Of a stretch of DNA of 41,697 nt, positions 17,680 to 25,459 are shown piece after piece (position 1 is the stretch's first letter; every line of letters begins with the position of its first letter). The DNA is from DATMBF01 sp035559595 (GTDB taxonomy: Bacteria; Bacteroidota; Ignavibacteria; UBA10030): positions 1-41,697 of the forward strand of contig DATMBF010000024.1 in NCBI GenBank assembly GCA_035559595.1, read 5' to 3'. Both the position numbers and the translations under genes were made by a program. The notes below the pieces were generated by a model that worked only from the letters and a program-made list of their open reading frames with translations, searched no databases and had not been told where the DNA came from.

Positions 17680-19017
17680 ATGGCCATCGGCGCAACAGAA
17701 TTTCGTATTCAAGGTAAAGATCCTTCAGGGAAGGTGGTTCAAGGGTTTGTGACGGCCACCTCGTACCTCGAAGCACGCCGAAAAGCCAAGTCGCTTGCCC
17801 ATGCCAGAAATCTCACACTCCAATCCATCCGAAAGAAGAAGAATTTTGCTTACCGCGTTCGACGCGGTGATAAGCTCATTGATGGACTTCAGAGTGCATA
17901 CAGTCGCTCAGAGGTTGTGTCAGCGCTGAAGAAACTTGGATTCGAGGTTCGCTATGTTCGCCGGCATTGGGACCTTCGAGGCAAAGCAGACAGCAACGAA
18001 ATTGTCTCCTTTGTCGCCACAAGCGCCAAGTTGCTGGAGCAAAAGATTCCGTATAACGAAGTTTTGCGGATTCTGTCCGGCAATGTGAAGGATAAGAATC
18101 TTCGTGGCGCACTGCGAGAGATCTTAAACGACCTCAAGAACGGCACGGACTCCCGCGAAGCGTTTATGCGGCAAAGCCCGGTGTTCGGCACACATGTCGC
18201 GATGATGCTCGGTATCGCCTCAAAAAGCGGCGACATGACCTCGATTTTCCGCAGTGTTGCACTGCTTGTCGAACGGCAGGCTGACTTTCGCAAGGGACTT
18301 GTCAGTGCATTGATTTTACCGGCTGTCACTTCATTGACCCTGTTTGGCGCAATTGCGTTTTATGCGCTCTACCTCCTGCCCAAGATGGCAGAAACCATGG
18401 GGCCAATGATTGCCGCGATGCCTCCTCTCACAGCTTTCACGCTTGAAGTCAGTGCGTTCGTACAAGCAAACTTATTGCTTCTTACGATCTTGACGTTTCT
18501 TTCTCTTGGCGGCTTTTACGGCTATGTGCTGACGGCACAGGGAAAGCTCTTTCTTCACAAACATATGATCCGCATTCCTTATGTCGGTCGCATTCTGCGC
18601 AACACGAGCTCTGAGATTTTCTGTAGGGTACTCGGCATTCTGTATACTTCAGGAGAGAACATCGACGCCATCCAGATGGCCTCGGAGGCAAGCGGAAATC
18701 ATTATCTGGCGCGCCAGATCAAAACGGTTGCCGTGCCGATGATGCTGAAGTACGGCACCGAGCTTTCAAGTGCCTTAAGCGCGACAAAGTTCTTCCCGGA
18801 TTTATTTCTTTCTCGATTCAAGACGGCGGCCGAGACAGGAACAGTGAAAGAGACGTCGGTTCAGCTTGCAGAATACTATCAGATGGAAAACCAGTACGCG
18901 ATGAAGAACCTCATTAGCATCATCGAGGTCAGCATTTCTCTGGTTATCATGCTCACGATGGTGTTTCTGACGATTCTTTCATCGGAAACAGCCAGCATTG
19001 ACATTAATACCTATTAG
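17680..19017 (+). CDS. PilC/GspF-type inner-membrane platform protein
   Basis: A 445-residue platform protein of type IV pili and type II secretion. Two GspF domains are visible: residues about 108-230 (LLEQKIPYNEVLRIL and PVFGTHVAMMLGIASKSGDM) and about 310-435 (FCRVLGILYTSGENI and FKTAAETGTV). Membrane helices follow each domain (about 205-235, 255-285 and 415-437). The N-terminal 110 residues seem to hold two copies of the small module that precedes GspF domains (FRIQGKDPSGKVVQGF and YRVRRGDKLIDGLQ), where most family members have one. It would anchor the ATPase encoded by the next gene and support pilin insertion. Confidence 0.88.
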   Translation: MAIGATEFRIQGKDPSGKVVQGFVTATSYLEARRKAKSLAHARNLTLQSIRKKKNFAYRVRRGDKLIDGLQSAYSRSEVVSALKKLGFEVRYVRRHWDLRGKADSNEIVSFVATSAKLLEQKIPYNEVLRILSGNVKDKNLRGALREILNDLKNGTDSREAFMRQSPVFGTHVAMMLGIASKSGDMTSIFRSVALLVERQADFRKGLVSALILPAVTSLTLFGAIAFYALYLLPKMAETMGPMIAAMPPLTAFTLEVSAFVQANLLLLTILTFLSLGGFYGYVLTAQGKLFLHKHMIRIPYVGRILRNTSSEIFCRVLGILYTSGENIDAIQMASEASGNHYLARQIKTVAVPMMLKYGTELSSALSATKFFPDLFLSRFKTAAETGTVKETSVQLAEYYQMENQYAMKNLISIIEVSISLVIMLTMVFLTILSSETASIDINTY

Positions 19018-19029
19018 AACAGATCGGAT

Positions 19030-20847
19030 ATGGCGGTGGCACGAGACGAAAAAGACATAGTGGCGTCACGCTCTGCGCGAAAAGAACTCGGCGACGTGTT
19101 TGTGGAGAAGGGGATCATTTCCGCCGACGATCTTCTGCAAGCCCTTGAGATCATGGGCCGGGAGAACTACAAAGTTCGCCGGAAACTCCCTCAGGTTCTT
19201 GTCCAAGACTTTAAGGTTGACCGCAACAAAGTCTATCAGGAAGTTGCAGATTACTATGCTTTCCGGACGATCGATCTCAACGCCCAGCCGATCGACGACA
19301 ATGCCCTTGCGTTCATTCGAAAGGAACTCAACTCTCTGCCGGTTTCCCTGAGAACCCTGGCAATCGAAAACAACGTTCTTCCGTACTCGGTCGATGCGGA
19401 ACACCCCGACCGATTGCTGGTTGTCACTCCAGACCCGACAAACCGAGCTGCCTATGAAGTCGGCCGCGCTTTTTCTTACCCGAAACACCAGATCTGCTAC
19501 CTCCCCTTCGACCAGTGGGAGGAACTCTGGAAACGCGTCAGCATTGATCGCTCGACGTATCGAGACAAGGAAACGGTCATCCGCGAAGATGTCATGGCCG
19601 ATGAGATCGGCGAGGATGCCGAACAATACGAGCAAGCTCTTGAAGAAGAAATCAGCCGAAGCGGCTTGGTCGACCTGGTCGAAAACCTGTTCATCGATGC
19701 CGTCCGTGTCGGCGCAAGCGACATTCATATCATCCCCCGCGGGGAGAAGATTACGGAATTCCATTTTCGCATCGACGGCAAACTGACGAAGTGGTATACT
19801 AACATGGAAACCCGCGCCGAGGCCGTTGCCGCGGTCGTCAAAGATCGTGCGAAGAACCTCGATCGATTTGAGCGCAACGCTGCACAGGATGGTTTTGCCC
19901 AACTGAACATCGACCGGAGGATGGTGCGTTTCAGGGTTTCGGTCATCCCCGTCGTCGGAAAAGAACTTCGAAGCAAACACGAGTCGATCGTCATCCGAAT
20001 CCTCCAGGAACCAACTGTTGGCGGGAGGCTGGAGGATCTCGGATTCGATCCGTATTCCGAGCAGGTCTTCCGAAAAGCCATCTCCAAACCGCACGGAATC
20101 GTGATTGTCACCGGGCCGACAGGAAGCGGTAAGAGTACCACACTGGTCGGCGCACTGCGCACCGTGATGGATCCTTCACTCAACGTCATTACCGTTGAGG
20201 ATCCGGTCGAGTATTTTATCGAGGGGGCGCGACAAACCAAATTGAATCCAAAGCTGGATTTCGATGGTGCATTGCGGGCTATCCTCCGTCACGATCCCGA
20301 CATTGTTATGGTAGGTGAAATTCGCGACAAGTCCACTGCCGAAATCGCAGTGAAACTTGCTAACACCGGGCACTTGACCCTTTCGACGCTACACACAAAC
20401 GACGCCGCGAGCGCGATTTCCCGTCTCTACAAGATGGGTATCGAGCCCTTCTTGATCGCCTATACGATCAACATCGTATTGTCTCAGCGGCTCGTTCGAA
20501 AGCTGTGCGAACGTTGCAAAACCCCGTATCAACCGGATATCGAAGCCCTCCGCAAACTCGACTTTCCGGAAGAGAAGCTTCGTTCGACTACCTTCTACAA
20601 ACCGGTTGGATGTGTGGATTGTATTAAGGGATATAAGGGCCGGACGGCAATACACGAAGCCCTCTACTTTACCAAAGAGATTCGCAAGCTCATTCTCCAG
20701 GCCGGCGACATGGTGGACGAAGAAGCGATTCGCCAGGCAGCCTTGAGAAATGGTATGCGCACGCTTCGGATGAACGCCGTTGAGCTCCTGAGCCGTGGGA
20801 CAACAAGTATGGAAGAAATCATTAGTGCAACAGCGGATGATGATTAA
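19030..20847 (+). CDS. PilB/GspE-type pilus assembly ATPase
   Basis: A 605-residue hexameric secretion/assembly ATPase. The N-terminal MshEN/GspE-N domain covers about residues 15-165. The ATPase core has Walker A GPTGSGKST (362-370), the Walker B region DIVMVGEIRD (424-433) and the His box LSTLHTNDA. A zinc-binding four-cysteine insertion is present (Cys493, Cys496, Cys528, Cys531), which is characteristic of assembly ATPases and not of PilT retraction ATPases. It starts 12 bases after the platform gene. No retraction ATPase, PilM/N/O/P or secretin gene is in this window, so the rest of the machine must be elsewhere. Confidence 0.93.
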   Translation: MAVARDEKDIVASRSARKELGDVFVEKGIISADDLLQALEIMGRENYKVRRKLPQVLVQDFKVDRNKVYQEVADYYAFRTIDLNAQPIDDNALAFIRKELNSLPVSLRTLAIENNVLPYSVDAEHPDRLLVVTPDPTNRAAYEVGRAFSYPKHQICYLPFDQWEELWKRVSIDRSTYRDKETVIREDVMADEIGEDAEQYEQALEEEISRSGLVDLVENLFIDAVRVGASDIHIIPRGEKITEFHFRIDGKLTKWYTNMETRAEAVAAVVKDRAKNLDRFERNAAQDGFAQLNIDRRMVRFRVSVIPVVGKELRSKHESIVIRILQEPTVGGRLEDLGFDPYSEQVFRKAISKPHGIVIVTGPTGSGKSTTLVGALRTVMDPSLNVITVEDPVEYFIEGARQTKLNPKLDFDGALRAILRHDPDIVMVGEIRDKSTAEIAVKLANTGHLTLSTLHTNDAASAISRLYKMGIEPFLIAYTINIVLSQRLVRKLCERCKTPYQPDIEALRKLDFPEEKLRSTTFYKPVGCVDCIKGYKGRTAIHEALYFTKEIRKLILQAGDMVDEEAIRQAALRNGMRTLRMNAVELLSRGTTSMEEIISATADDD

Positions 20848-20901
20848 GATGAAAGTCCGGACAGAGTATAACTTATCTATCAGCTAAACGCGGAGGATCC
20901 T

Positions 20902-21681
20902 GTGCAAACAACCAATCAAAACCGAATCTCCGTCCTCATTGTGGAAGACGAAGATGCCTTTCGAATGGTCTTGAAAGAGGTTCTCAGCCTCGAAGGCCAG
21001 TTCGAAGTCACCGACTGTGATGCCGGTGAGAAGGCAATCGAATTATTGCAGAAGCGGCAGTTCGATATCGTCCTGCTCGACTACAAAATGCCCGGACTTT
21101 CCGGACTCAATGTCCTGCAATGGATGTACGAGCAGAAACTGGATACGCCGGTCATTATGCTGACCGCAGCCGGTTCTGAGCATGTTGCCGTTGAAGCAAT
21201 GAAATTAGGAGCGTATGACTACCTCCGCAAGGAGCATGTCGACGTCGACCATATCGGCATTGCTCTTACCGGCGTCTACGAGCGATATCTGTATAAGAAA
21301 GAGCGGGAACGCCGGGAGCGTATCGAAATCGAGCGTACAAAGAGCCTTACGGCCATCGAAAGTTTCCATAGCGCCTTGGCTTCAATAGCGCAGATCGTCA
21401 ACAACTCCCTTTCCCTTGTCTCCTCGAACCTTGAGAAACGGGAGATGGAACTTCTTCAAACCATCGCTCCCGAAGCACGACGAGCCGTGCAAGAGGCATT
21501 TGCCGAGATGAGGCAACAGTACAGCGTCGTTTCCTTTGCCGTCAAGTCGATGCTGAACATGGCCAACACGCTTCATGGCAATTTTAACGATGCGAAGTTT
21601 GCACAAACGGGGTTCCAGCAGAAGAAATCCGAGGTCGAGCAGTTTCAGATTGAGCTCGTGAACAAAAAGGAAATCCAGTAG
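20902..21681 (+). CDS. Receiver protein with helical C-terminal domain
   Basis: A 259-residue protein starting at GTG, preceded by GGAGG (20892-20896). Residues 8-125 form a receiver domain: VEDEDAF acidic pocket, phosphoacceptor Asp60 (VLLDYKMPGLSG), TAAGS switch region and YLRKEHV lysine. The C-terminal 130 residues are predominantly helical and charged (KKERERRERIEIER linker). They contain SFHSALASIAQIVNNSLSL, which looks like a kinase dimerisation helix without the normal H-box context, and no ATPase domain follows. It may be an adaptor that links phosphorelay to the pilus machine. It sits between the assembly ATPase and the minor pilin-like genes, 17 bases before the next gene. Confidence 0.8.
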   Translation: MQTTNQNRISVLIVEDEDAFRMVLKEVLSLEGQFEVTDCDAGEKAIELLQKRQFDIVLLDYKMPGLSGLNVLQWMYEQKLDTPVIMLTAAGSEHVAVEAMKLGAYDYLRKEHVDVDHIGIALTGVYERYLYKKERERRERIEIERTKSLTAIESFHSALASIAQIVNNSLSLVSSNLEKREMELLQTIAPEARRAVQEAFAEMRQQYSVVSFAVKSMLNMANTLHGNFNDAKFAQTGFQQKKSEVEQFQIELVNKKEIQ

Positions 21682-21698
21682 CATCCTGAGAGTGACCT

Positions 21699-22220
21699 AT
21701 GAGTCTTGGTCAAACAATGCTGAGCGCGGCATTCATCGTGGTCCTCACGGTTGCCGTGGTCAATGCCAATCGGGTTATCGTCGAGAGCGAGACGGAGACC
21801 TACCGGGGCGAGGCAATCGAATTAGGCACGAGATTCGCCCAGGCCCTTCTCATCGAAGCGTCCCGAAAGAAGTTTGACCACAATCAGATCGATTCCGTCT
21901 ATCAGGACCCGTCTGCTTTTACCACCCCTTCGAGCCTCGGTCCGAATACTGGAGAGGTAGTTTCACCACTCCCCGACCAGGCTCCATTCAAGGCAGCAGC
22001 AGTCTACAACGATGTCGACGACTATCACGGCTATCAACGAAGAATCGACACCGGACGCATCAAAGGACTCTTATTGCAAGTAGAAGTCTATTATGTCTCG
22101 AAGAGCTACCCGAACTCCAAGTCAAGCTCAAAGACATACCTGAAAAGAATTGACGTTTCCCTTTCCCACGCGGTGCATATTCAAAAACCCATGAAGTTCA
22201 GCGCTATTGTGACGTATTAA
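21699..22220 (+). CDS. Pilin-like membrane-anchored protein (second type)
   Basis: A 173-residue protein with one N-terminal hydrophobic helix (about residues 7-23, MLSAAFIVVLTVAVVNA), followed by an acidic helix with EAIELGTRFAQALLIEASRK and a soluble tail. The layout suggests a minor pilin, but a prepilin peptidase motif is missing. Its TAA overlaps the ATG of the next gene by one base (TAATG at 22218-22222). Function is inferred from the operon. Confidence 0.55.
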   Translation: MSLGQTMLSAAFIVVLTVAVVNANRVIVESETETYRGEAIELGTRFAQALLIEASRKKFDHNQIDSVYQDPSAFTTPSSLGPNTGEVVSPLPDQAPFKAAAVYNDVDDYHGYQRRIDTGRIKGLLLQVEVYYVSKSYPNSKSSSKTYLKRIDVSLSHAVHIQKPMKFSAIVTY

Positions 22221-22741
22221 TGGGCGTTATCATAGATCTCATAGGATCGATGATTGTGAGGGGAACGATCGTCGTTATCGTGGTAACGATGATGCTTCAA
22301 CTCCATAATACTCTTTATGAACGTAATGCGCAAAGCATTGCTCAACAGAAGATGATGACGGTAAGCGACATCATCACGATGGACTTCAAATTGTTGGGGT
22401 ATAATGTACCCGTAGGAACAAATCCGATACTTCGAATTGAATCGCAACGGATCGATTTCCTCGGTGACCTTGGGAATAATGGGACAATCGATACGATCCG
22501 ATACTATATGCCTGTGGGGGACAGCGTTTTGTATCGGCAGGAAAATAACAACCTTGGAGAAATCTTGCATTTCGTCAACCTTCTGGAGTTTCAGTATTTC
22601 AATGAGTTCGGCGCTTATACTGCGCAGGTCGACTCGGTGAAGATGATTCAAGTGAGAATTGGAACGAAAGAACCGCCGCTCTTTAGCGATTTTCGTCCCA
22701 GCGGTTACTGGGAAACAGTGTTCATTCCGCCCAATATCTAA
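22220..22741 (+). CDS. Pilin-like membrane-anchored protein (PilW-like)
   Basis: A 173-residue protein with an N-terminal hydrophobic helix (about residues 7-26, LIGSMIVRGTIVVIVVTMML) and a soluble domain containing RIDFLGDLGNNGTIDTIRYY, a pattern common in PilW-type minor pilins, where a D/N-rich strand precedes IRYY-like strands. It shows no canonical cleavage site. It is translationally coupled to the preceding gene and 11 bases before the second pilin-like paralogue. Confidence 0.6.
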   Translation: MGVIIDLIGSMIVRGTIVVIVVTMMLQLHNTLYERNAQSIAQQKMMTVSDIITMDFKLLGYNVPVGTNPILRIESQRIDFLGDLGNNGTIDTIRYYMPVGDSVLYRQENNNLGEILHFVNLLEFQYFNEFGAYTAQVDSVKMIQVRIGTKEPPLFSDFRPSGYWETVFIPPNI

Positions 22742-22752
22742 GGACTTCGAGG

Positions 22753-23202
22753 ATGGGTAGCTCCAGAACAATTCTTCTGAGTGGTATTTATGCCATGTTG
22801 GGCGTGTATACTCTTGGCATTCGAGAGGCGGACATCATGCCGTACCGCATTGCAGCTGCACATGCTGATCAATTGCAGGCCGAGGAAATTGCCAAGATCG
22901 GCGTTCAGCTTTGCATCAATGACTTAGGTTCGAGCAAACCGACAGCGCTCCCCTTTGCTTGGGAAAAATCTGTCGTGGGCGGAAAATTAACATACTACAG
23001 TAATGACGCGGGACTCGCTTCCGACCAGGTGCGCATCATTTCCATCGGGAAATTCAACGGCCAGCGAGCGACGCGAGTAGCCGTCGTAAAGCTGATCGGC
23101 ACATATACATCAACCTCCGGCAAAAAGAAGAAGTGGAATAAGTGGATGACGGAACGTGTCTATACGACGGTCAATGAATCCGAATTCAATACGTGGAATT
23201 GA
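22753..23202 (+). CDS. Pilin-like protein, copy 2
   Basis: A 149-residue paralogue of the product of 16968-17414. Both begin MGSSR, share GIREAD, HADQ, QAEEIAK, GLASDQVRIISIG and KKKKWNKW, and end in SEFN(S/T)WN. The most variable part is the residue 24-40 segment and the region around the Gly/Ser/Thr stretch before the lysines. The two copies bracket the whole assembly operon. Divergence is spread along the gene, so the duplication is not recent. As in copy 1, there is one hydrophobic helix and no prepilin peptidase site. It is the last gene of the unit: 426 bases without a gene follow. Confidence 0.65.
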   Translation: MGSSRTILLSGIYAMLGVYTLGIREADIMPYRIAAAHADQLQAEEIAKIGVQLCINDLGSSKPTALPFAWEKSVVGGKLTYYSNDAGLASDQVRIISIGKFNGQRATRVAVVKLIGTYTSTSGKKKKWNKWMTERVYTTVNESEFNTWN

Positions 23203-23628
23203 ATCTTAAGTGAGCACGACCTCCCCCTCTGTGACGGTTCATCCCTCCCGGGATGATCACCACTGCACTCCTCTCCACGACGAAAACCGCTGTACTCCTC
23301 GCAGGATCCGACAAAACCGTTTCATGGTACTGTAGGGTTGTTATGACAACCTGGCAACGTAGTTCGCGGACTCGAGAGACATCGAAGCCGTTGAGCTTCA
23401 GGCTTTGGCGGCCGTCTCGAAATCTTTCCGAATGTGGAATTCTGTTCGGAAAGAGCATCTCGCGGCATCAAAAACCTAAAAAAATCCCAGAAGTTCGGCC
23501 AATTTCGACTGCTGGGGTCGACAAACTGTGGAGATTTTTCTTATCTTTGAAGGTAATCGTGGTGTGGGCAAGGACAATCCCGAAAGGTAACCCAAAGATC
23601 TGCCAAACGTTCTAGGGCTTTATCTCAA
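23203..23628 (+). other. Intergenic region between pilus operon and third signalling operon
   Basis: No convincing gene lies in these 426 bases. A small dyad GGTTGT-TATG-ACAACC lies at 23336-23351. A second, stronger inverted repeat is listed separately at 23424-23453. The segment TATCTTTG at 23542-23549 resembles the -7 element known from Bacteroidota promoters (TAnnTTTG), but I find no matching -33 element, so it is only a weak candidate. I see no sigma-54 promoter here: near matches have the wrong spacing. Confidence 0.4.
23424..23453 (+). promoter_or_regulatory. Inverted repeat upstream of third signalling operon
   Basis: Perfect nine-base arms CTTTCCGAA (23424-23432) and TTCGGAAAG (23445-23453) are separated by 12 bases. 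There is no T-run behind it, so it does not look like a terminator. Its half-site TTCCGAA/TTCGGAA is also in the arms of the repeat at 16745-16794, which suggests a shared regulator binding site. Confidence 0.5.
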
Positions 23629-24993
23629 GTGATCATTAAAGGCTCGACAACTCAGAAAGCTGCCGCCCCTCCTCCCAACCCAGCATCGAAAGATGAGGCG
23701 AAGAAGTGCCTTGTCATGGCGGATCAGTATATCAAGGAAGCGAAGTTTGAAAAAGCTCGTATCGAGGTTGAACGGGCGATGAAACTTGATCCAACCAATC
23801 CCTACATCGTTGCGTTTCAGGACCGGATCAAGCATTTCGAAGAGCTCAATAAGGTTTCCACCGTACCTCCCGCTTCCGACAAGCAGCCGAGTCCGGAGCC
23901 TCCACCCAAGCCGGTCGAACAACCGAAGCACGTTAGTGCTTCTCAGCCAGCACCTCCCCCGGCTCAAGCGAAGACTCCGACTTCTCCGCCACCCACACCC
24001 GCACCGCAAAAAACCGAGGCAGCGCCAAAACCTCCTCCACCTCCTCCGAAAGAAACACCACCTCCGCCCAAAGCACCTGAGCCTCCGCCCGTCGTAACAG
24101 CTCCACCACCTCCGCCGGTTCAGGTACCGCCACCGGTCCAGAAAGCACCAGCCGCACACGATGAGGACAAAGGCGTCGTAGAGTCGAAACTTGAGGAGAT
24201 GAAGAGGCAACTCGAAGAACTGACGAAAGCCCTCGACCTGGAAAAGAGAGCACGAGAAGAGATTGAGAAACGGCACCTTCAGGGCGCGGTCAAACAATTG
24301 CGCATGGCAATGGAAAAGGCATGGGTCAATGGAGCACCGAACGAAAAGGAGTCAGATGTCTTACGCCAGATGGCGATTTCGCTCTCCATTCCGGAAGAAG
24401 TCCTACAATCGCTTCAACGGGAAGTAAAGCTCGATATGTACAGTCGCGCAGTCAAGGAAGTGATTTCCAAACGGAAGCTCTTGCGAAGCTCCTCATCGAC
24501 ATTAGAGTGGTTGCGGAAAGTGTATCAGGTCAGTGTGTCGGAGTATTTAGAGAACGAATCCAAGTTTCTGCTTGATCTCGTCTCCGACCAGTACCGAGGT
24601 ACCGTTTTGTTTGTTTCCAGCTCGCAAGGGGGCAAGGATCTCATTCCCCGGCTGAAGTCGAACGGCTACGCGGTTGTGCACGCGCTCTCACCGGAGATTG
24701 CTCTTGAAAAGATCGAAAAGATCAATCCAAATGTGATTGTGTGTGAGACGCAGTTTCCCGACGGTAGTTTAAGCGGAGTCAAATTCTTGCACCTTCTTCG
24801 CACGAATTCCAAGTTTAATTTTCTCCCCTTCGTTATGATCGCAGTTGACGGAGATGAAAAGAAGCAATTTGAATCATCCGAACTAAGACTCAATGAGGGT
24901 TGCGTTCACCAACCCGTGGATTTTGACGAGCTCTCCAGTATGATCAACCAGAAACTTGCGGCATTCCGGGATTATATCTCCTCGCTTGCTTAG
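23629..24993 (+). CDS. Proline-rich protein with degenerate receiver domain
   Basis: A 454-residue protein starting at GTG. Residues 20-70 look like one or two TPR-type helices (KFEKARIEVERAMKLDPTNP). Residues about 80-175 are a low-complexity Pro/Ala/Lys linker, and residues 178-235 form a charged coiled coil. The last 125 residues have the receiver fold pattern, but the phosphoacceptor Asp is replaced by Glu373 (IVCETQFPDG) and the signature lysine by Gln (VHQPVDF). Such a receiver cannot be phosphorylated normally and may be locked in one state. The linker and TPR suggest a scaffold for signalling or pilus proteins. It is the first gene of the third unit. The N-terminal start is uncertain because the ribosome site is weak. 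Confidence 0.75.
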   Translation: MIIKGSTTQKAAAPPPNPASKDEAKKCLVMADQYIKEAKFEKARIEVERAMKLDPTNPYIVAFQDRIKHFEELNKVSTVPPASDKQPSPEPPPKPVEQPKHVSASQPAPPPAQAKTPTSPPPTPAPQKTEAAPKPPPPPPKETPPPPKAPEPPPVVTAPPPPPVQVPPPVQKAPAAHDEDKGVVESKLEEMKRQLEELTKALDLEKRAREEIEKRHLQGAVKQLRMAMEKAWVNGAPNEKESDVLRQMAISLSIPEEVLQSLQREVKLDMYSRAVKEVISKRKLLRSSSSTLEWLRKVYQVSVSEYLENESKFLLDLVSDQYRGTVLFVSSSQGGKDLIPRLKSNGYAVVHALSPEIALEKIEKINPNVIVCETQFPDGSLSGVKFLHLLRTNSKFNFLPFVMIAVDGDEKKQFESSELRLNEGCVHQPVDFDELSSMINQKLAAFRDYISSLA

Positions 24994-25042
24994 TGATGAA
25001 GATTAAGATATTTTGCAATTACGGACAAGAAAGGATCAGACC

Positions 25043-25417
25043 ATGAGTAAAGTGATTTTGCTGGCCGAAGATGATGAGGATAATAGAGACCTCGTCTCGT
25101 TCGTGCTCCAACGAAGTCGTCTCGACTTGGAGCTTGTCATGGCAGAAAACGGAAAAGAGGCAATCGACCTGGCCATTCAAAAATCGCCCAGCCTCATCTT
25201 AATGGATATGCAGATGCCCGTGATGGATGGCTGGACAGCGGTTCCGATCCTGAAGTCCAATGAGCTTACCAAAGAAATACCCATCATTGCATTTACAGCC
25301 CAGGCAAAACCAGAAGACAAGATAAGAACGTTTCAGATCGGGTGCGTCGAGCATTACACGAAGCCGATGGACCCCGAGGAGCTCCTTCAGCTCATCCAAA
25401 AATACATCAATCCTTGA
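25043..25417 (+). CDS. Stand-alone response regulator receiver
   Basis: A 124-residue single-domain receiver with a complete active site: AEDDEDN acidic pocket, Asp55 (LILMDMQMPVMDG), FTAQA switch threonine and YTKPMD lysine. I chose ATG 25043 (product MSKVILLAEDD) over the longer frame from 25013, because AAAGGA precedes it and the extra ten residues are not part of the fold. It lies 42 bases before the hybrid kinase gene. It would serve as a phosphorelay intermediate or diffusible signal. Confidence 0.9.
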   Translation: MSKVILLAEDDEDNRDLVSFVLQRSRLDLELVMAENGKEAIDLAIQKSPSLILMDMQMPVMDGWTAVPILKSNELTKEIPIIAFTAQAKPEDKIRTFQIGCVEHYTKPMDPEELLQLIQKYINP

Positions 25418-25459
25418 TGACAGAACATTCATCACGCACGGTTTAACAAAGGTGTCGTC

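Noticed and set aside
19066..20094. Minus-strand frame of 342 codons
   Set aside because: It is antisense to the pilus ATPase gene, whose motifs are complete; no ribosome site or family pattern.
23480..23600. Near matches to a sigma-54 promoter before the third signalling unit
   Set aside because: GG and GC pairs occur, but the spacing is off by one or two bases, which normally abolishes recognition.
23253..23615. Plus-strand frame of 120 codons in the large intergenic region
   Set aside because: Composition is unlike its neighbours, it has no ribosome site or domain and it crosses the inverted repeat at 23424.
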